Shown here one piece after another: positions 1 through 8,670 of a stretch of 64,000 nucleotides of DNA (position 1 is its first letter; the number at the start of each line of letters is the position of its first letter). A model generated the notes under the pieces. The model saw only the letters and a program-made list of their open reading frames with translations. It was not told where the DNA came from and did not search any database. The DNA is from an uncultured Alphaproteobacteria bacterium (lineage in GTDB: Bacteria; Pseudomonadota; Alphaproteobacteria; Micropepsales; Micropepsaceae). Position numbers and translations under genes: made by a program. Where the stretch lies: NCBI GenBank assembly GCA_902826695.1, contig CADEFU010000006.1, forward strand, positions 62,001 to 126,000, read 5' to 3'.

Positions 1-72
1 CCCCTGATAGGTTCCGCGCCCTTGCGCCAAGGGCGGCACCCCGCCCTTTCTCCTTTCGTCATACGGGCAATC

Positions 73-636
73 ATGAAAATCGCAGGCAACGAAATCTCTC
101 CCGGCGCGGTGATCGAGCACGACGGCTCACTTTGGGTCGCGGTGAAGACGCAAGCCGTGAAGCCGGGTAAGGGCGGTGCGTACAATCAGGTGGAACTCAA
201 GAACCTGTTCGACGGGCGCAAGCTGAACGAGCGGTTCCGTTCGGCCGAGGCGGTCGAGCAGATCGAGCTCGAGTTCAAGCCGTATACGTTCCTCTATGCG
301 TCCGGCGAGATGCTGACGTTTATGGATCAGGAGACGTTCGACCAGATCGAGATTGCGGCCGACTTTGTGGGCGAGCGCGCTGCGTTCCTGACCGATGGGA
401 TGGAAGTCAAGGTCGAGAGCTATGAGGGCCGGCCGATCAGCGTGAAGTTGCCCACGCAGGTCGTGCAGACGATCGTCGAAGCCGACCCCGTGATTAAGGG
501 ACAGACGGCTGCGTCGTCCTATAAGCCTGCAAAGCTTGAGAACGGGGTGCGGGTCATGGTGCCGCCGTTCATCGAATCCGGACAGAAAATCGTCGTTGCG
601 ACGGAAGACGCCTCCTACGTGAAGCGGGCGGAGTAA
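73..636 (+). CDS. efp: Elongation factor P
   Basis: Translation factor that binds between the P and E sites of the ribosome and relieves stalling at polyproline stretches. The 187-residue product has the usual EF-P length and three-domain KOW/OB/OB layout. The N-terminal KOW domain carries the PGKGGA loop with Lys33, the position equivalent to the modified lysine of E. coli EF-P. An upstream in-frame start at 22 would add 17 unrelated residues, so I chose the ATG at 73 ([11 protein letters not shown]), where the family begins. The stop codon overlaps the next ATG (TAATG), which implies translational coupling to the inositol-phosphatase gene. Lysine-modification genes are not in the window. 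Confidence 0.97.
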   Translation: MKIAGNEISPGAVIEHDGSLWVAVKTQAVKPGKGGAYNQVELKNLFDGRKLNERFRSAEAVEQIELEFKPYTFLYASGEMLTFMDQETFDQIEIAADFVGERAAFLTDGMEVKVESYEGRPISVKLPTQVVQTIVEADPVIKGQTAASSYKPAKLENGVRVMVPPFIESGQKIVVATEDASYVKRAE

Positions 637-1442
637 TGCCACTCAACACCCCGCTGATGAACGTGATGACGGCGGCCGCGCGTAAGGCCGGCAAGGCGAT
701 CTTGCGCGACTTCGGCGAGCTCGAGAAGCTGCAGGTGTCGCGCAAGGGAATCGCCGACTTCGTCACCAAAGCCGACACGAAGGCCGAGCGTATCCTGCAC
801 GACGAGTTGCTGCGCACGCGGCCGCACTACAGCTTCGTGATGGAAGAAAGCGGCACGGTCGAGGGGCTGGATCAAACCCATCGCTGGTACATCGATCCCA
901 TCGACGGGACGACGAATTTTTTGCATGGCGTGCCGCATTTCGCGATTTCGATCGGGCTGGAGCGTGAGGGGCACCTCGTGGCGGGGCTCGTCTTCAATCC
1001 CGTGACCGACGACATGTTCGTGGCCGAGAAGGGCAAGGGTGCGTGGCACAACGATGTGCGTCTGCGCGTGTCCGGACGGCGGGAGTTAAACACGGCTCTG
1101 ATCGCAACAGGCGTGCCGAACATGGGTGTGGCGACCGCCAGGCGGGAGGAATTCTCCGATGAACTCTCGCGAATTATGTCGGAGGTCGCGGGCGTGCGCC
1201 GGTTCGGGGCCGCCGCGCTCGACCTCGCCTGGGTTGCAGCGGGACGCTACGACGCGTTTTGGGAGCGGGCTTTGTCACCCTGGGACGTGGCGGCCGGTAT
1301 CGTTATCGTCCGTGAAGCTGGCGGTTTGGTCAGCGATCTTAACAGCGGGCAGGATATGCTGACCGGGGGCAGTATCCTTGCCTCAAACGCCCACTTGCAC
1401 GGGGCGCTGCTCAAGGTCTTCAAAGGACGCAGTCGCGGGTGA
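636..1442 (+). CDS. suhB: Inositol monophosphatase family protein (SuhB-like)
   Basis: Mg2+-dependent phosphatase of the FIG/IMPase superfamily; members hydrolyse inositol-1-phosphate, and SuhB also has an RNA-polymerase-associated role in rRNA transcription in E. coli. The metal-binding residues are visible: Glu-Glu at about 70-71, DPIDGTTNF at 87-95, and a WDVAAG motif at about 215. The length of 268 residues fits the family. It overlaps the efp stop by one base, so the two are probably co-transcribed; efp next to an IMPase gene is common in Alphaproteobacteria. The exact substrate (inositol phosphate or another sugar phosphate) cannot be told from sequence. Confidence 0.93.
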   Translation: MPLNTPLMNVMTAAARKAGKAILRDFGELEKLQVSRKGIADFVTKADTKAERILHDELLRTRPHYSFVMEESGTVEGLDQTHRWYIDPIDGTTNFLHGVPHFAISIGLEREGHLVAGLVFNPVTDDMFVAEKGKGAWHNDVRLRVSGRRELNTALIATGVPNMGVATARREEFSDELSRIMSEVAGVRRFGAAALDLAWVAAGRYDAFWERALSPWDVAAGIVIVREAGGLVSDLNSGQDMLTGGSILASNAHLHGALLKVFKGRSRG

Positions 1443-1473
1443 AATCCCGTTTCGTTTGCTGTAGTCTGACGCC

Positions 1474-2244
1474 ATGCGAGTTGGTTTGGTTGCGTTGGTG
1501 ATCTTGGCGTGCGGCGTTGCCCGCGCGAACGAAGCTGCGCCTGCGCCCGCCGAACCCACGGATCAATCGGGCGTCACGATCAATCTCGATGCCCTGCCCT
1601 CTTCCACGCCTCAGACACCGCCGCCGCGCCCGTTGTCGCTCGCACGGCCGCGGCCTAAGCCGGAGCTGAGTGCGCCTGGCGAAGACTCTGACGGCCGAGT
1701 CGAGGGATCGTTTGCGCTGCCGCGTGAGAAGCCAGTCGACGTTGCCGCCGTGGCGCCAACGCCGCCCAAGCCTTCACCAGCCGCCGAGCGTCCACCGGTT
1801 GCGGCAACGCCGCCCGCCCAGCCCCAAGTGCCGGTGACGATCGTCAGCTCGAGCACAAAGGCGTTTCCTGTCGAGATCTCCGGCGTTGCTGCCGATCCGT
1901 TTGCGGGCGCCAAGCACATCAATCCGCTTGAAGGATTTGCCGTGCTGAGCCGCGTGCGGTTCTTGAACGGCAAGGCCGATATCCCCGCTCAAGCACAAGC
2001 TGCGCTCAACGCGGTGGCCGAGCGGCTCGCCACGTCGCAGGTGCGCGTTCGCCTTGCAGCCTTTAGCGGTCAGGCCGGCGACCTTTCTAGCGACGCGCGG
2101 CGATTGTCGCTGGCGCGGGCGCTTGCGATCCGCGCCTATCTCAACACCAAGGGCGTTTCGACCGAGCGCGTCGACGTGCTTGCGTTTGGCGGCGCGACGG
2201 ACGGGATCACCGACCGCGTCGACGTGCTGATGCGCGGGACGTAA
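1474..2244 (+). CDS. OmpA-like C-terminal domain protein with proline-rich linker
   Basis: Predicted exported envelope protein of 256 residues. It opens with a signal peptide (hydrophobic stretch at about 3-17, cleavage likely after ARA). A long Pro/Ala-rich segment at about 20-125 resembles a periplasm-spanning linker. The last 100 or so residues look like an OmpA-type peptidoglycan-binding domain: FLNGKADIP, then the RRLSLARALAIRAYL helix and a beta strand with VDVLAFGG. OmpA-like domains of this kind anchor outer-membrane or secreted proteins to the cell wall. No beta-barrel is present. It lies 31 bp after suhB and abuts the TfoX-like gene. Function beyond envelope tethering is unknown. 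Confidence 0.8.
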   Translation: MRVGLVALVILACGVARANEAAPAPAEPTDQSGVTINLDALPSSTPQTPPPRPLSLARPRPKPELSAPGEDSDGRVEGSFALPREKPVDVAAVAPTPPKPSPAAERPPVAATPPAQPQVPVTIVSSSTKAFPVEISGVAADPFAGAKHINPLEGFAVLSRVRFLNGKADIPAQAQAALNAVAERLATSQVRVRLAAFSGQAGDLSSDARRLSLARALAIRAYLNTKGVSTERVDVLAFGGATDGITDRVDVLMRGT

Positions 2245-2556
2245 GTGGCGCGCGGCAAAGGCGTCGATAACAAGGCCGCGCTGGCGGCACTGCCGAGCCT
2301 TGGGCCTACATCCGCTCACATGCTGATCGAAGCGGGCATTCCAGACGTGAAGACTTTGCGCCGGCTCGGCGTGCTCGCGAGCTACCGGCGGCTGCGGTTT
2401 CACTTCGGCAAGCGCGCGACCACCAACTTCGCCTACGCCATCGAGTGCGCGCTTCGCGGCATGGATTGGCGCTTGCTCGAACCCGAGCGCAAGGCCGAGA
2501 TCAAGGCTGCCGCGCAGAAGATCGCTGCTGAGTTGGAGGCTGCGGCGCGGCGCTAA
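2245..2556 (+). CDS. TfoX/Sxy C-terminal domain protein
   Basis: A 103-residue protein starting with GTG immediately after the previous stop. It matches the C-terminal domain of TfoX/Sxy, a helical domain with helix-hairpin-helix character: LPSLGPTSAHMLIEAGI followed by VKTLRRLG and a late NFAYAIECALRGMDWRLL segment. In Haemophilus and Vibrio, full-length TfoX regulates natural competence. Here only the C-terminal domain is present, with no TfoX N-terminal domain in this gene or beside it, so a competence role should not be assumed. Such stand-alone versions are widespread in Alphaproteobacteria and uncharacterised. Tight packing with the OmpA-like gene suggests co-transcription. Confidence 0.8.
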   Translation: MARGKGVDNKAALAALPSLGPTSAHMLIEAGIPDVKTLRRLGVLASYRRLRFHFGKRATTNFAYAIECALRGMDWRLLEPERKAEIKAAAQKIAAELEAAARR

Positions 2557-3005
2557 GGCGTCGAGTCGTCTATGCTGACGTGAACGATCGCGACGTCCAA
2601 CGGCGGACTTTCGATGCGGGTACTAAACTGGGCGTAGTCGCCGGGTTTGATGCGCCCCAGGTCAGGAAAAACGGACCAAAAATAGATGTCGCGCCCATCG
2701 CTGTTCTGCAAGGCGACGCGAATCCTCGGTCTTTCGCGCTCACCGTCGCCAGCGTTGAACACGTCGCCTTCGATGATGAGGATGTCCACGCCTTTTTGAA
2801 CGTCCATGGTCACGACGCCTGAAAGACGCCAGCCCAGCGCGGGCATGAGTTTGACGGTCGGTGTGGGCCGGTCGCTCAGCCGTTCCGGTGTGTCGGCCTG
2901 CGCTGGGCTCGTCAGCGCAAGGAGCAAAACAAGGGCAAGACAAGGCGCGCATCGCGTCTCACTCGGCTGCAAGGCCTGCGAATTGCAGGCGCGCGAGCCT
3001 AGCAT
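2553..3005 (-). CDS. Exported protein with DUF3426-like domain
   Basis: Hypothetical exported protein. The chosen ATG at 3005 lies inside the end of the ABC transporter gene (46-base overlap), followed by a hydrophobic signal-like segment ([16 protein letters not shown]). A TTG nearer 2975 is also possible. The mature part has the pattern of the DUF3426/FxLYD-type beta-sandwich: [27 protein letters not shown], a central [20 protein letters not shown] and a final pair of strands. Such domains commonly sit in the periplasm and may bind partner proteins. It converges with the TfoX-like gene, overlapping it by 4 bases. Function unknown. Confidence 0.65.
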   Translation of the reverse strand: MLGSRACNSQALQPSETRCAPCLALVLLLALTSPAQADTPERLSDRPTPTVKLMPALGWRLSGVVTMDVQKGVDILIIEGDVFNAGDGERERPRIRVALQNSDGRDIYFWSVFPDLGRIKPGDYAQFSTRIESPPLDVAIVHVSIDDSTP

Positions 3006-4776
3006 AAAGGCCGCCGCCGGCGACGAGGTCTTTGTGGGTGCCTTGGGCGACGATGCGGCCTTCGTCGAGGACAACGATGCGGTCGGCGCGTTGAACCGTG
3101 GCCAGGCGGTGGGCGATCACGATCGTCGTTTTCTTTTGCATTAGGTTTTCGAGCGCGATTTGCACGAGGCGCTCGCTTTCGGCGTCGAGGGCGCTGGTCG
3201 CTTCGTCCAGCAGGAGGATCGGCGCGTCGCGCAGGATCGCGCGGGCGATCGCGACCCGCTGACGCTGGCCGCCGGAGAGCGTTACGCCGCGCTCGCCGAG
3301 ATGCGTGTGGTAACCCTTCGGGAGCTTCTCGATGAATTCGGACGCTTGTGCCGCTTCGGCGGCGGCGCGGATTTCGGCTTCGGTCGCGTCTGGACGTCCG
3401 TAGCGGACATTTTCAAATGCGGTGTCGCCGAAGATGACCGTCTCTTGCGGCACCAACGCGAGGCGAGTTCGCACGTCCGTCGGCGCGGCTTGTCTGATAT
3501 CGACGCCGTCGATCAGGATGCGGCCGGCTTGCGGATCGAAGAACCGTTGCAGAAGTTGGAAGACCGTTGTCTTGCCGGCACCGGACGGACCGACGAGCGC
3601 GATCGTTTCGCCGGGGTTGATCTCGAGCGTGAAGTCTTTGAGCGCGGAGACGCCGGGGCGCATCGGGTATTCGAACGTCACGCGCTCGAAGCGGACGGCG
3701 CCGCGCGCGGGCTTTGGTAGCGCTACGGGGTTTGCGGGAGCTTCGATTTGCGGTTTGGTCGCGAGCAGTTCGAGCAGGCGTTCGGTCGCGCCGGAGGCCT
3801 GTAAGACTTCGGTCCAAACTTCGGAAAGCGCGCCGGCGCCCGAGCCGACCAGGATGGCGTAGAAGATGAACTCCGCCAGTTCGCCACCCTTCATGCGTTC
3901 GGCGACCACATCATGCGCGCCGATCCACAACACGCCAATGATGCTGCCGAAGATCAGCGTGATGACGAGCGACGTGGTGGCGGCGCGGGTCAGGACGCGT
4001 TTGCGGGCGACCTTGAAGTAATCCTCGACGGTTGAGCTGAAGCGCGTGCGGTCGATCTCTTCGTGGGTGAAGGACTGGACGGTTTGGATGGCGTTCAGGG
4101 TTTCGGAGGCGTAGGCGCTGGTGTCGGCAACGCGGTCCTGGCTCTTGCGCGAGAGGCCGCGCACGCTGCGGCCCATCATGATCAACGGGGCGACGATGAC
4201 AGGGACCGTGATCAGGACAATACCGGTTAGTTTGGGGCTCGTTATGACAAGCATGATGAGGCCGCCCAACATCATCAGGAGATTGCGCAGAGCAATCGAG
4301 ACACTTGAGCCGATCGCGGTTTGGATGAGCGTTGTGTCGGTCGTCAGGCGCGACAGCACTTCGCCGGTGCGCGTGACCTCGAAGAAGGCTGGGCTGAGGC
4401 CCAAGATGTGGTTGTAGAGCGCTTTGCGGATGTCGGAGACGACGCGCTCGCCGATCCAGGTGACGAAGTAGAAGCGGAGCGCGGTCGCGATACCGAGCAA
4501 CAGCACGACGCCCATCATGTACTGGAACGACTGATCGATCGCCGCGAAGTTCTCCTTCGAGAACCCGTGGTTGATCATCTCGCGCAGGGCCGGCCCGAAC
4601 AGCAGCGTCGCCGAACTCGAAATGAGCAGGGAGACGAAGGCGGCTGCGATCTGGGCTTTGTAGGGGGCCATGAACGGCCAGAGCCGCTGAAGCACGCGGA
4701 TGTCGCGACCGCGGCTGCGACCTTGCGCCTCGCGTTCCACGGCGGCGGCAAATTCGGCGCCTCGATTGTCGGTCAA
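2959..4776 (-). CDS. ABC exporter, fused permease and ATPase (MsbA-like)
   Basis: Half-size type IV ABC exporter (605 residues), probably a homodimer moving a lipid or amphipathic compound out of the inner membrane. Residues about 35-320 form a six-helix transmembrane domain; about 345-590 form the nucleotide-binding domain with Walker [10 protein letters not shown], signature LSGGQRQR and Walker [13 protein letters not shown], all intact. Many alphaproteobacterial genomes have this gene annotated as MsbA-like or as a multidrug exporter; substrate cannot be decided. The start is a TTG at 4776 (TDNRGAEF) with only a weak ribosome site. The downstream gene for an exported protein overlaps its 3' end. 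Confidence 0.9.
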   Translation of the reverse strand: MTDNRGAEFAAAVEREAQGRSRGRDIRVLQRLWPFMAPYKAQIAAAFVSLLISSSATLLFGPALREMINHGFSKENFAAIDQSFQYMMGVVLLLGIATALRFYFVTWIGERVVSDIRKALYNHILGLSPAFFEVTRTGEVLSRLTTDTTLIQTAIGSSVSIALRNLLMMLGGLIMLVITSPKLTGIVLITVPVIVAPLIMMGRSVRGLSRKSQDRVADTSAYASETLNAIQTVQSFTHEEIDRTRFSSTVEDYFKVARKRVLTRAATTSLVITLIFGSIIGVLWIGAHDVVAERMKGGELAEFIFYAILVGSGAGALSEVWTEVLQASGATERLLELLATKPQIEAPANPVALPKPARGAVRFERVTFEYPMRPGVSALKDFTLEINPGETIALVGPSGAGKTTVFQLLQRFFDPQAGRILIDGVDIRQAAPTDVRTRLALVPQETVIFGDTAFENVRYGRPDATEAEIRAAAEAAQASEFIEKLPKGYHTHLGERGVTLSGGQRQRVAIARAILRDAPILLLDEATSALDAESERLVQIALENLMQKKTTIVIAHRLATVQRADRIVVLDEGRIVAQGTHKDLVAGGGLYARLARLQFAGLAAE

Positions 4777-4939
4777 GTCAGGGTTTCCAGGCGATTTTGT
4801 GATGGCCCTATATGGCAGGCGGACTCCCGGGTCGCTAGGTCAGAGGCCGGCGGATTTGCGCGGTCTTGCGCCGCAGAGGGTATTTCGATATATCCGCCCG
4901 CTCTTTTCCGCCGTTTTCGCATTTTGAAAGCTTCGTCCC

Positions 4940-5170
4940 ATGAAGAAAGAAGGCCATCCCGATTATCACTACATCACCGTTCTGCTGAACGACGGGACGA
5001 AGTACCTCACGCGCTCGACCTGGGGCGCAGCCGGCGATGTGATGACGCTGGACATCGACCCGACCACGCACCCGGCCTGGACCGGCGGCGGACAGCAGCT
5101 GCTCGACCGCGCGGGCCGCGTGTCGAAGTTCAGCAAGAAGTTCCAAGGTCTCGGCGTCGCGAAGAAGTAA
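4940..5170 (+). CDS. rpmE: 50S ribosomal protein L31
   Basis: Ribosomal large-subunit protein of 76 residues. It begins [14 protein letters not shown] and contains [10 protein letters not shown], the [13 protein letters not shown] stretch and [15 protein letters not shown], all typical of L31. The zinc-ribbon cysteines of C+ L31 are absent, so this is the zinc-independent form, normal in this lineage. It is monocistronic, transcribed divergently from the ABC exporter, and followed by a terminator-like hairpin. Confidence 0.96.
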   Translation: MKKEGHPDYHYITVLLNDGTKYLTRSTWGAAGDVMTLDIDPTTHPAWTGGGQQLLDRAGRVSKFSKKFQGLGVAKK

Positions 5171-5231
5171 GCTACGCGCCGGCTGCGGCTTGAGCCGCAG
5201 GTCTCAGCCGAACACTGTGACGCGAAGATGC

Positions 5232-5257
5232 AAAGGCTCACGAAGGTGGGCCTTTTT
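5232..5257 (+). terminator. Putative rho-independent terminator of rpmE
   Basis: An inverted repeat AGGCTCAC / GTGGGCCT (one G-T pair) with a GAAG loop is followed by a short T run. It lies 60 bp after the rpmE stop. A second, GC-rich stem precedes it at about 5184-5201. Confidence 0.6.
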
Positions 5258-5332
5258 GCATGACTTTACGAAGGCCCATGGCCTCGCGGGCGACGAAGAA
5301 GCAACGCGGTACGCAATCACGCGCAAAATTTT

Positions 5333-5360
5333 AGGGCGGCCCTTTCGGACCGCCCTTTGG
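5333..5360 (+). terminator. Hairpin between rpmE and rcdA, possible bidirectional terminator
   Basis: GGGCGGCC / GGACCGCCC form a stem with one bulged A and a loop of about five bases, followed by TTTGGTCTT. It sits between the convergent rpmE and rcdA genes and could end transcription from either side. Confidence 0.4.
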
Positions 5361-5393
5361 TCTTCGCTTTGATGCGAGACACCCCGTGACTGG

Positions 5394-5912
5394 TTACTCC
5401 GCGGCCGAGCCGAAGGCTGCTTGGAGGCGGTTGAATTGGTGGTGGACGCTGGGCGCGGCCGGGGCCGCTTCCTTGCCGTAGAGAAGTTGGTCGAGGCGTT
5501 CGACGCGCTCATACAAATTCATGCTGCGGTCGAGGAGATCGATCAACTTCGCGGGCAGGAGGTCCGCGTTTTCCGCGCGGCGGCCGCGGCAGATTTCGCG
5601 CGCGCCGAGACGGTATTTGTCCTTGCCGGCCTCGTCGGTCGTCATCTCGCCTTCCGAGACGGCGCGTTGCACAAGCAGCCAGGACGCCACCTGCATCAGG
5701 CGGGTCGTTAGGCGCATGCTTTCGCCGGCATAAGCGAGCGCTGCTTTCGACGGCAGCAGTTTCGATTCAGCGCGACCTTTTCCGTCCAAGTACGACGCGG
5801 TCTCTTCGACCATCGCCATGCCTTCTTCGAAGGTCCGCTTGAACAGCTCTGAACCCGCGAATGACAGTGCATTCGCCGTCTGCGGATCCGCCGCGTTGGG
5901 TTTGTAGGCCAT
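5394..5912 (-). CDS. rcdA: DUF1465 family protein, RcdA (regulator of CtrA degradation)
   Basis: A 172-residue all-helical protein of the DUF1465 family. In Caulobacter, RcdA is an adaptor of the ClpXP hierarchy that delivers the cell-cycle regulator CtrA for proteolysis. Recognisable segments are SFAGSELFKRTFEEGM near the N-terminus, LTTRLMQVASWLLVQRAV in the middle and LIDLLDRSMNLYERVERLD near the C-terminus. I chose the internal ATG at 5912 (MAYKPNAAD) because a strong AAAGGGGAAG ribosome site lies just upstream of it; the longer reading from 5939 includes that site in the coding part. The adaptor role here is by homology only. Confidence 0.85.
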   Translation of the reverse strand: MAYKPNAADPQTANALSFAGSELFKRTFEEGMAMVEETASYLDGKGRAESKLLPSKAALAYAGESMRLTTRLMQVASWLLVQRAVSEGEMTTDEAGKDKYRLGAREICRGRRAENADLLPAKLIDLLDRSMNLYERVERLDQLLYGKEAAPAAPSVHHQFNRLQAAFGSAAE

Positions 5913-6120
5913 CACTTCCCCTTTAATCCAACTCTTCATGCGGTCCTTCCCAGTAAGGTCTAGCCATGGAGAAGCTTGAACCTTGCAAACCGCATGCCCC
6001 GGGCGAATCGAAGGACATCTTTGCGGTACAGTTCAAGCTTAAGATTTCGTTGCTTGCATTTCTTCCGCGGAGCTTGGCACGAAAAGCACAATCCGTCACG
6101 CAAAAGAGAGTTAAAATCCC

Positions 6121-6819
6121 ATGTCGCGCAACGTGCAGACCCTTGCCGGAATTGATGGGTGCCGCAGCGGATGGTTAGTCGTTGAAGCGTGCTCAAATCT
6201 GCACAGCGCGAACTTCCGAATTGCCTCGAATTGGAACGCGATAGCGAGTGATGCTGATGTCATCGCTGTAGACATGCCGATCGGACTTTCGAGAAACGGC
6301 GTGCGGCAATGTGAGGTTGAAGCGCGGAAAATTATTTCACCGCACGGCTCCCGCGTCTTTAAGACAGTGCCGCGTGGTGCGCTCAAATTTCCGCAAAAAG
6401 ACTGGCAAAAAGCGAATCAGTGGTCGAAGCAACAAGGGTATGGCGGCATCTCGAAGCAGATCTGGGCGATCCGGCCGAAGATCATCGAAATCGACCGCGC
6501 GATTACGCCAGCTTTGCAGTCGCGCGTGTTCGAAGCACATCCGGAACTCGCTTTCGCGCGCGCGAACGGCGAGCCGCTCGAATCGAAGCACACGCCTGAG
6601 GGCCTGGCTGCCCGCAAGCACATATTGCAGCGCGCAGGCTTCGCCGATTTGGACGCGTGGTTGCAGCGGTTGAGGGGGACTGGCGCAAAAGCCGACGACC
6701 TCTACGACGCCTGTATTCTGGTGCTGACGGCAAGATACCTATTGCAAAGGACAGCGAAGTTTGTCCCGGCAGTTTCGGAGACTGATTCGCGAGGCTTGAG
6801 GATGGCAATCGCCTACTGA
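6121..6819 (+). CDS. DUF429 domain protein (predicted RNase H-like nuclease)
   Basis: A 232-residue protein of the DUF429 family, predicted to have an RNase H-like fold and proposed to be nucleases, with no firm biochemical role. Diagnostic parts are AGIDGCRSGWLVV near the N-terminus, the acidic VIAVDMPIGL strand, RGALKFPQKDW-like central segment, VFEAHPELAFARANG and the C-terminal KADDLYDACILVLTARYL helix. Asp residues in GIDG, AVDMP and DDLYDA could form an acidic metal site. It stands alone between rcdA and the DUF1192 gene, with 181 bp of apparently non-coding DNA upstream. Confidence 0.82.
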   Translation: MSRNVQTLAGIDGCRSGWLVVEACSNLHSANFRIASNWNAIASDADVIAVDMPIGLSRNGVRQCEVEARKIISPHGSRVFKTVPRGALKFPQKDWQKANQWSKQQGYGGISKQIWAIRPKIIEIDRAITPALQSRVFEAHPELAFARANGEPLESKHTPEGLAARKHILQRAGFADLDAWLQRLRGTGAKADDLYDACILVLTARYLLQRTAKFVPAVSETDSRGLRMAIAY

Positions 6820-6846
6820 ACGGGAATGGATCCCGCCCTGCTATTC

Positions 6847-7035
6847 TCAATCACCCTTCTTGAACAGGGCGTCGGCGGTGGAGCGTTGGGCTTGTTTGCC
6901 TTTGATCGCTTCCCTCATGCGGGCGATTTCGGCTTCGTGTTCGGCTATGCGTGTCGTGAGATCCTCGATCGACATCAGCGTCAGATCGACGGGCGCCGGC
7001 TTCTTCGTTTTGGGGTCGAGATCGTCCCAGGCCAT
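6847..7035 (-). CDS. DUF1192 family small protein
   Basis: A 62-residue protein beginning MAWDDLDPKTKKP, typical of DUF1192, followed by a predicted coiled-coil helix (SIEDLTTRIAEHEAEIARM). The family is restricted mostly to Alphaproteobacteria and has no known function. An upstream in-frame extension to 7065 lacks family similarity, so the ATG at 7035 is used. Confidence 0.85.
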   Translation of the reverse strand: MAWDDLDPKTKKPAPVDLTLMSIEDLTTRIAEHEAEIARMREAIKGKQAQRSTADALFKKGD

Positions 7036-7065
7036 AATGTGAATGCTCCAACGTAGGAGTTGCAC

Positions 7066-7368
7066 GTGCCACTATACGACCAAGACCAGATCGTTCGAAC
7101 TGGCATTTGGCTTTACGACAATGTCGCGCCAACGCAGATTCGTATCGTAAAGCGTCCCTTTACTTTGGGCACCGGTGACTACGAGGATCCACCTGAAATT
7201 GCTGACGACCGCGATGCCCCTTGCTTTGTTCTGGTCTGGGGAATCCCTGGCGTCACGGGCGCCTTCCAAACCCAGGCAGAAGGCGGTCAGTATCCAACCT
7301 TGGAACTGGCTCTGGAAGCCGCGGACGGGCTTGTGCCCGGCGTAAAGTGGGATACAAGCCCGACATAG
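7066..7368 (+). CDS. Hypothetical protein of 100 residues
   Basis: No family was recognised. A good AGGAG site lies six bases before the GTG at 7066, which I prefer to the TTG at 7060. The protein is acidic and soluble, with IWLYDNVAPTQIRIVKRPF, an Asp/Glu-rich GTGDYEDPPEIADD loop and CFVLVWGIPGVTGAFQ suggesting a mixed alpha/beta fold. It is divergent from the DUF1192 gene with a 30-bp gap and lies 18 bp before the quinone reductase start, so it may be co-transcribed with that gene. Confidence 0.6.
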   Translation: MPLYDQDQIVRTGIWLYDNVAPTQIRIVKRPFTLGTGDYEDPPEIADDRDAPCFVLVWGIPGVTGAFQTQAEGGQYPTLELALEAADGLVPGVKWDTSPT

Positions 7369-7386
7369 CCAAAGGAAATGCACGCC

Positions 7387-8385
7387 ATGCAAACGCTGCC
7401 ACAAACCATGACTGCCGTCGTGCCGGGCGAAGATGCGGGTGTGCGGGTTGCACGGCTGGTACAGGTGCCTGTGCCGATCCCGGGACCTGGTGAGGTGTTG
7501 ATCAAGGTCGCGGCTGCAGGCGTCAATCGTGGCGACCTTGTGCAGGTGGCAGGGATGTATCCGCCGCCGCCAGGTGCGCCGCAGACGCTTGGGCTTGAGG
7601 TTTCGGGGACGGTTGTGGCCAGCGGCCCGAATGTCGAGCGGTGGGATCTGCGTGACGAGGTATGCGCGCTGGTCGCCGGTGGCGGGTACGCGGAGTATTG
7701 CATCGCGCATGAGGGCAGCGTGTTGCCCAAGCCGCCCGGCGTGTCGCTCATCGATGCTGCCGCGCTGCCGGAAGTTTACATGACGGTGTGGACGAACGTC
7801 GTCGATCGGGCGCGGCTGAAAGAAGGCGAGACGTTTCTCGTGCATGGCGGGTCGAGCGGGATCGGCACCGCAGCGATCCAGCTGTTCGCGGCGCGCGGGC
7901 ATCGTGTGTTTGCGACGGCCGGGTCGGCTGACAAGTGCAAGGCTTGCGTGGAACTCGGGGCGAGCCGGGCGGTCAATTATCGCGAAGAGGATTTCGTCGA
8001 AGTCTTGCGTAGCGAGACCGGCGGCGCGGGCGTGGACGTCATCCTCGATATGGTGGGTGGCGACTATGTCGCGAAAAACCTCTCGCTGTTGAAGCTTGAG
8101 GGGCGGCTCGTCAACATTGCGTTCCAGCAGGGATCGCAAGCGAACTTGAACCTGATGATCTTGATGTTGAAGCGGTTGACGATTACCGGCTCGACGTTGC
8201 GGGCGCGCAGCCACGCGGAGAAGGCGGCGATCGCGCAGTCGGTCGAGCGCGAGGTTTGGCCGCTGATCCGGAACGGGCGGATCAAACCGGTCGTCGATAG
8301 CGTGATGCCGCTCTCGCAAGTGGCGGAAGCGCACGCGCGTATGGCGGGCAGTTCGCATATCGGGAAGATCTTGCTGACGCCTTAG
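7387..8385 (+). CDS. NAD(P)H quinone oxidoreductase, PIG3/zeta-crystallin type
   Basis: Zinc-independent medium-chain dehydrogenase/reductase of 332 residues that reduces quinones with NADPH. The N-terminal GroES-like domain has GEVLIKVAAAGVNRGDLVQ and the Rossmann half has VHGGSSGIGTAAIQL, the nucleotide-binding motif of the PIG3 subfamily. Zinc-ligand cysteines of classic alcohol dehydrogenases are missing, as expected. Of the two ATGs (7378, 7387) the second is better spaced (10 bp) from the AAGGA ribosome site. The physiological substrate is unknown. Confidence 0.9.
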   Translation: MQTLPQTMTAVVPGEDAGVRVARLVQVPVPIPGPGEVLIKVAAAGVNRGDLVQVAGMYPPPPGAPQTLGLEVSGTVVASGPNVERWDLRDEVCALVAGGGYAEYCIAHEGSVLPKPPGVSLIDAAALPEVYMTVWTNVVDRARLKEGETFLVHGGSSGIGTAAIQLFAARGHRVFATAGSADKCKACVELGASRAVNYREEDFVEVLRSETGGAGVDVILDMVGGDYVAKNLSLLKLEGRLVNIAFQQGSQANLNLMILMLKRLTITGSTLRARSHAEKAAIAQSVEREVWPLIRNGRIKPVVDSVMPLSQVAEAHARMAGSSHIGKILLTP

Positions 8386-8670
8386 GGCTTGGATTCCCTG
8401 GACCGCGGGCGTCCTCGCCTGCTTTTGGCCGTGGAAACACCGGAAAGAGCGGGCGGAGACGCCCCGCCTGCGCAAATTGCTACGGCGGGCGAGTTATTGC
8501 CGCACCCGGCCGCCGAAGCTTTAGCGAAGGGGGCCGCGGTCCCAGGATTCGCGCTTCCCTCCCGGCGCCCGACCGACTATATACCGGCCTCAAGAAACTC
8601 CCTTCATTCGAGGTGAATTTCGTGGCCTGGCGGCTCAAACCCGCTGGCGCCCTTGAGAGAGGTTTTGCTT
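8386..8670. other. Intergenic region upstream of trcR
   Basis: This 285-bp stretch holds no convincing gene. The right third includes a TATATA-like -10 candidate near 8578, which could serve trcR. Its GC-rich middle can form several short stems, but no T-tract follows them. Confidence 0.4.

Noticed and set aside
4321..5193. A 290-codon plus-strand frame across the ABC exporter start and rpmE
   Set aside because: It is a shadow of the exporter and overlaps rpmE in another frame.
5960..6196. A 78-codon minus-strand frame with a Cys pair (LCFSCQ)
   Set aside because: It overlaps the start of the DUF429 gene, has no family match and no good ribosome site.
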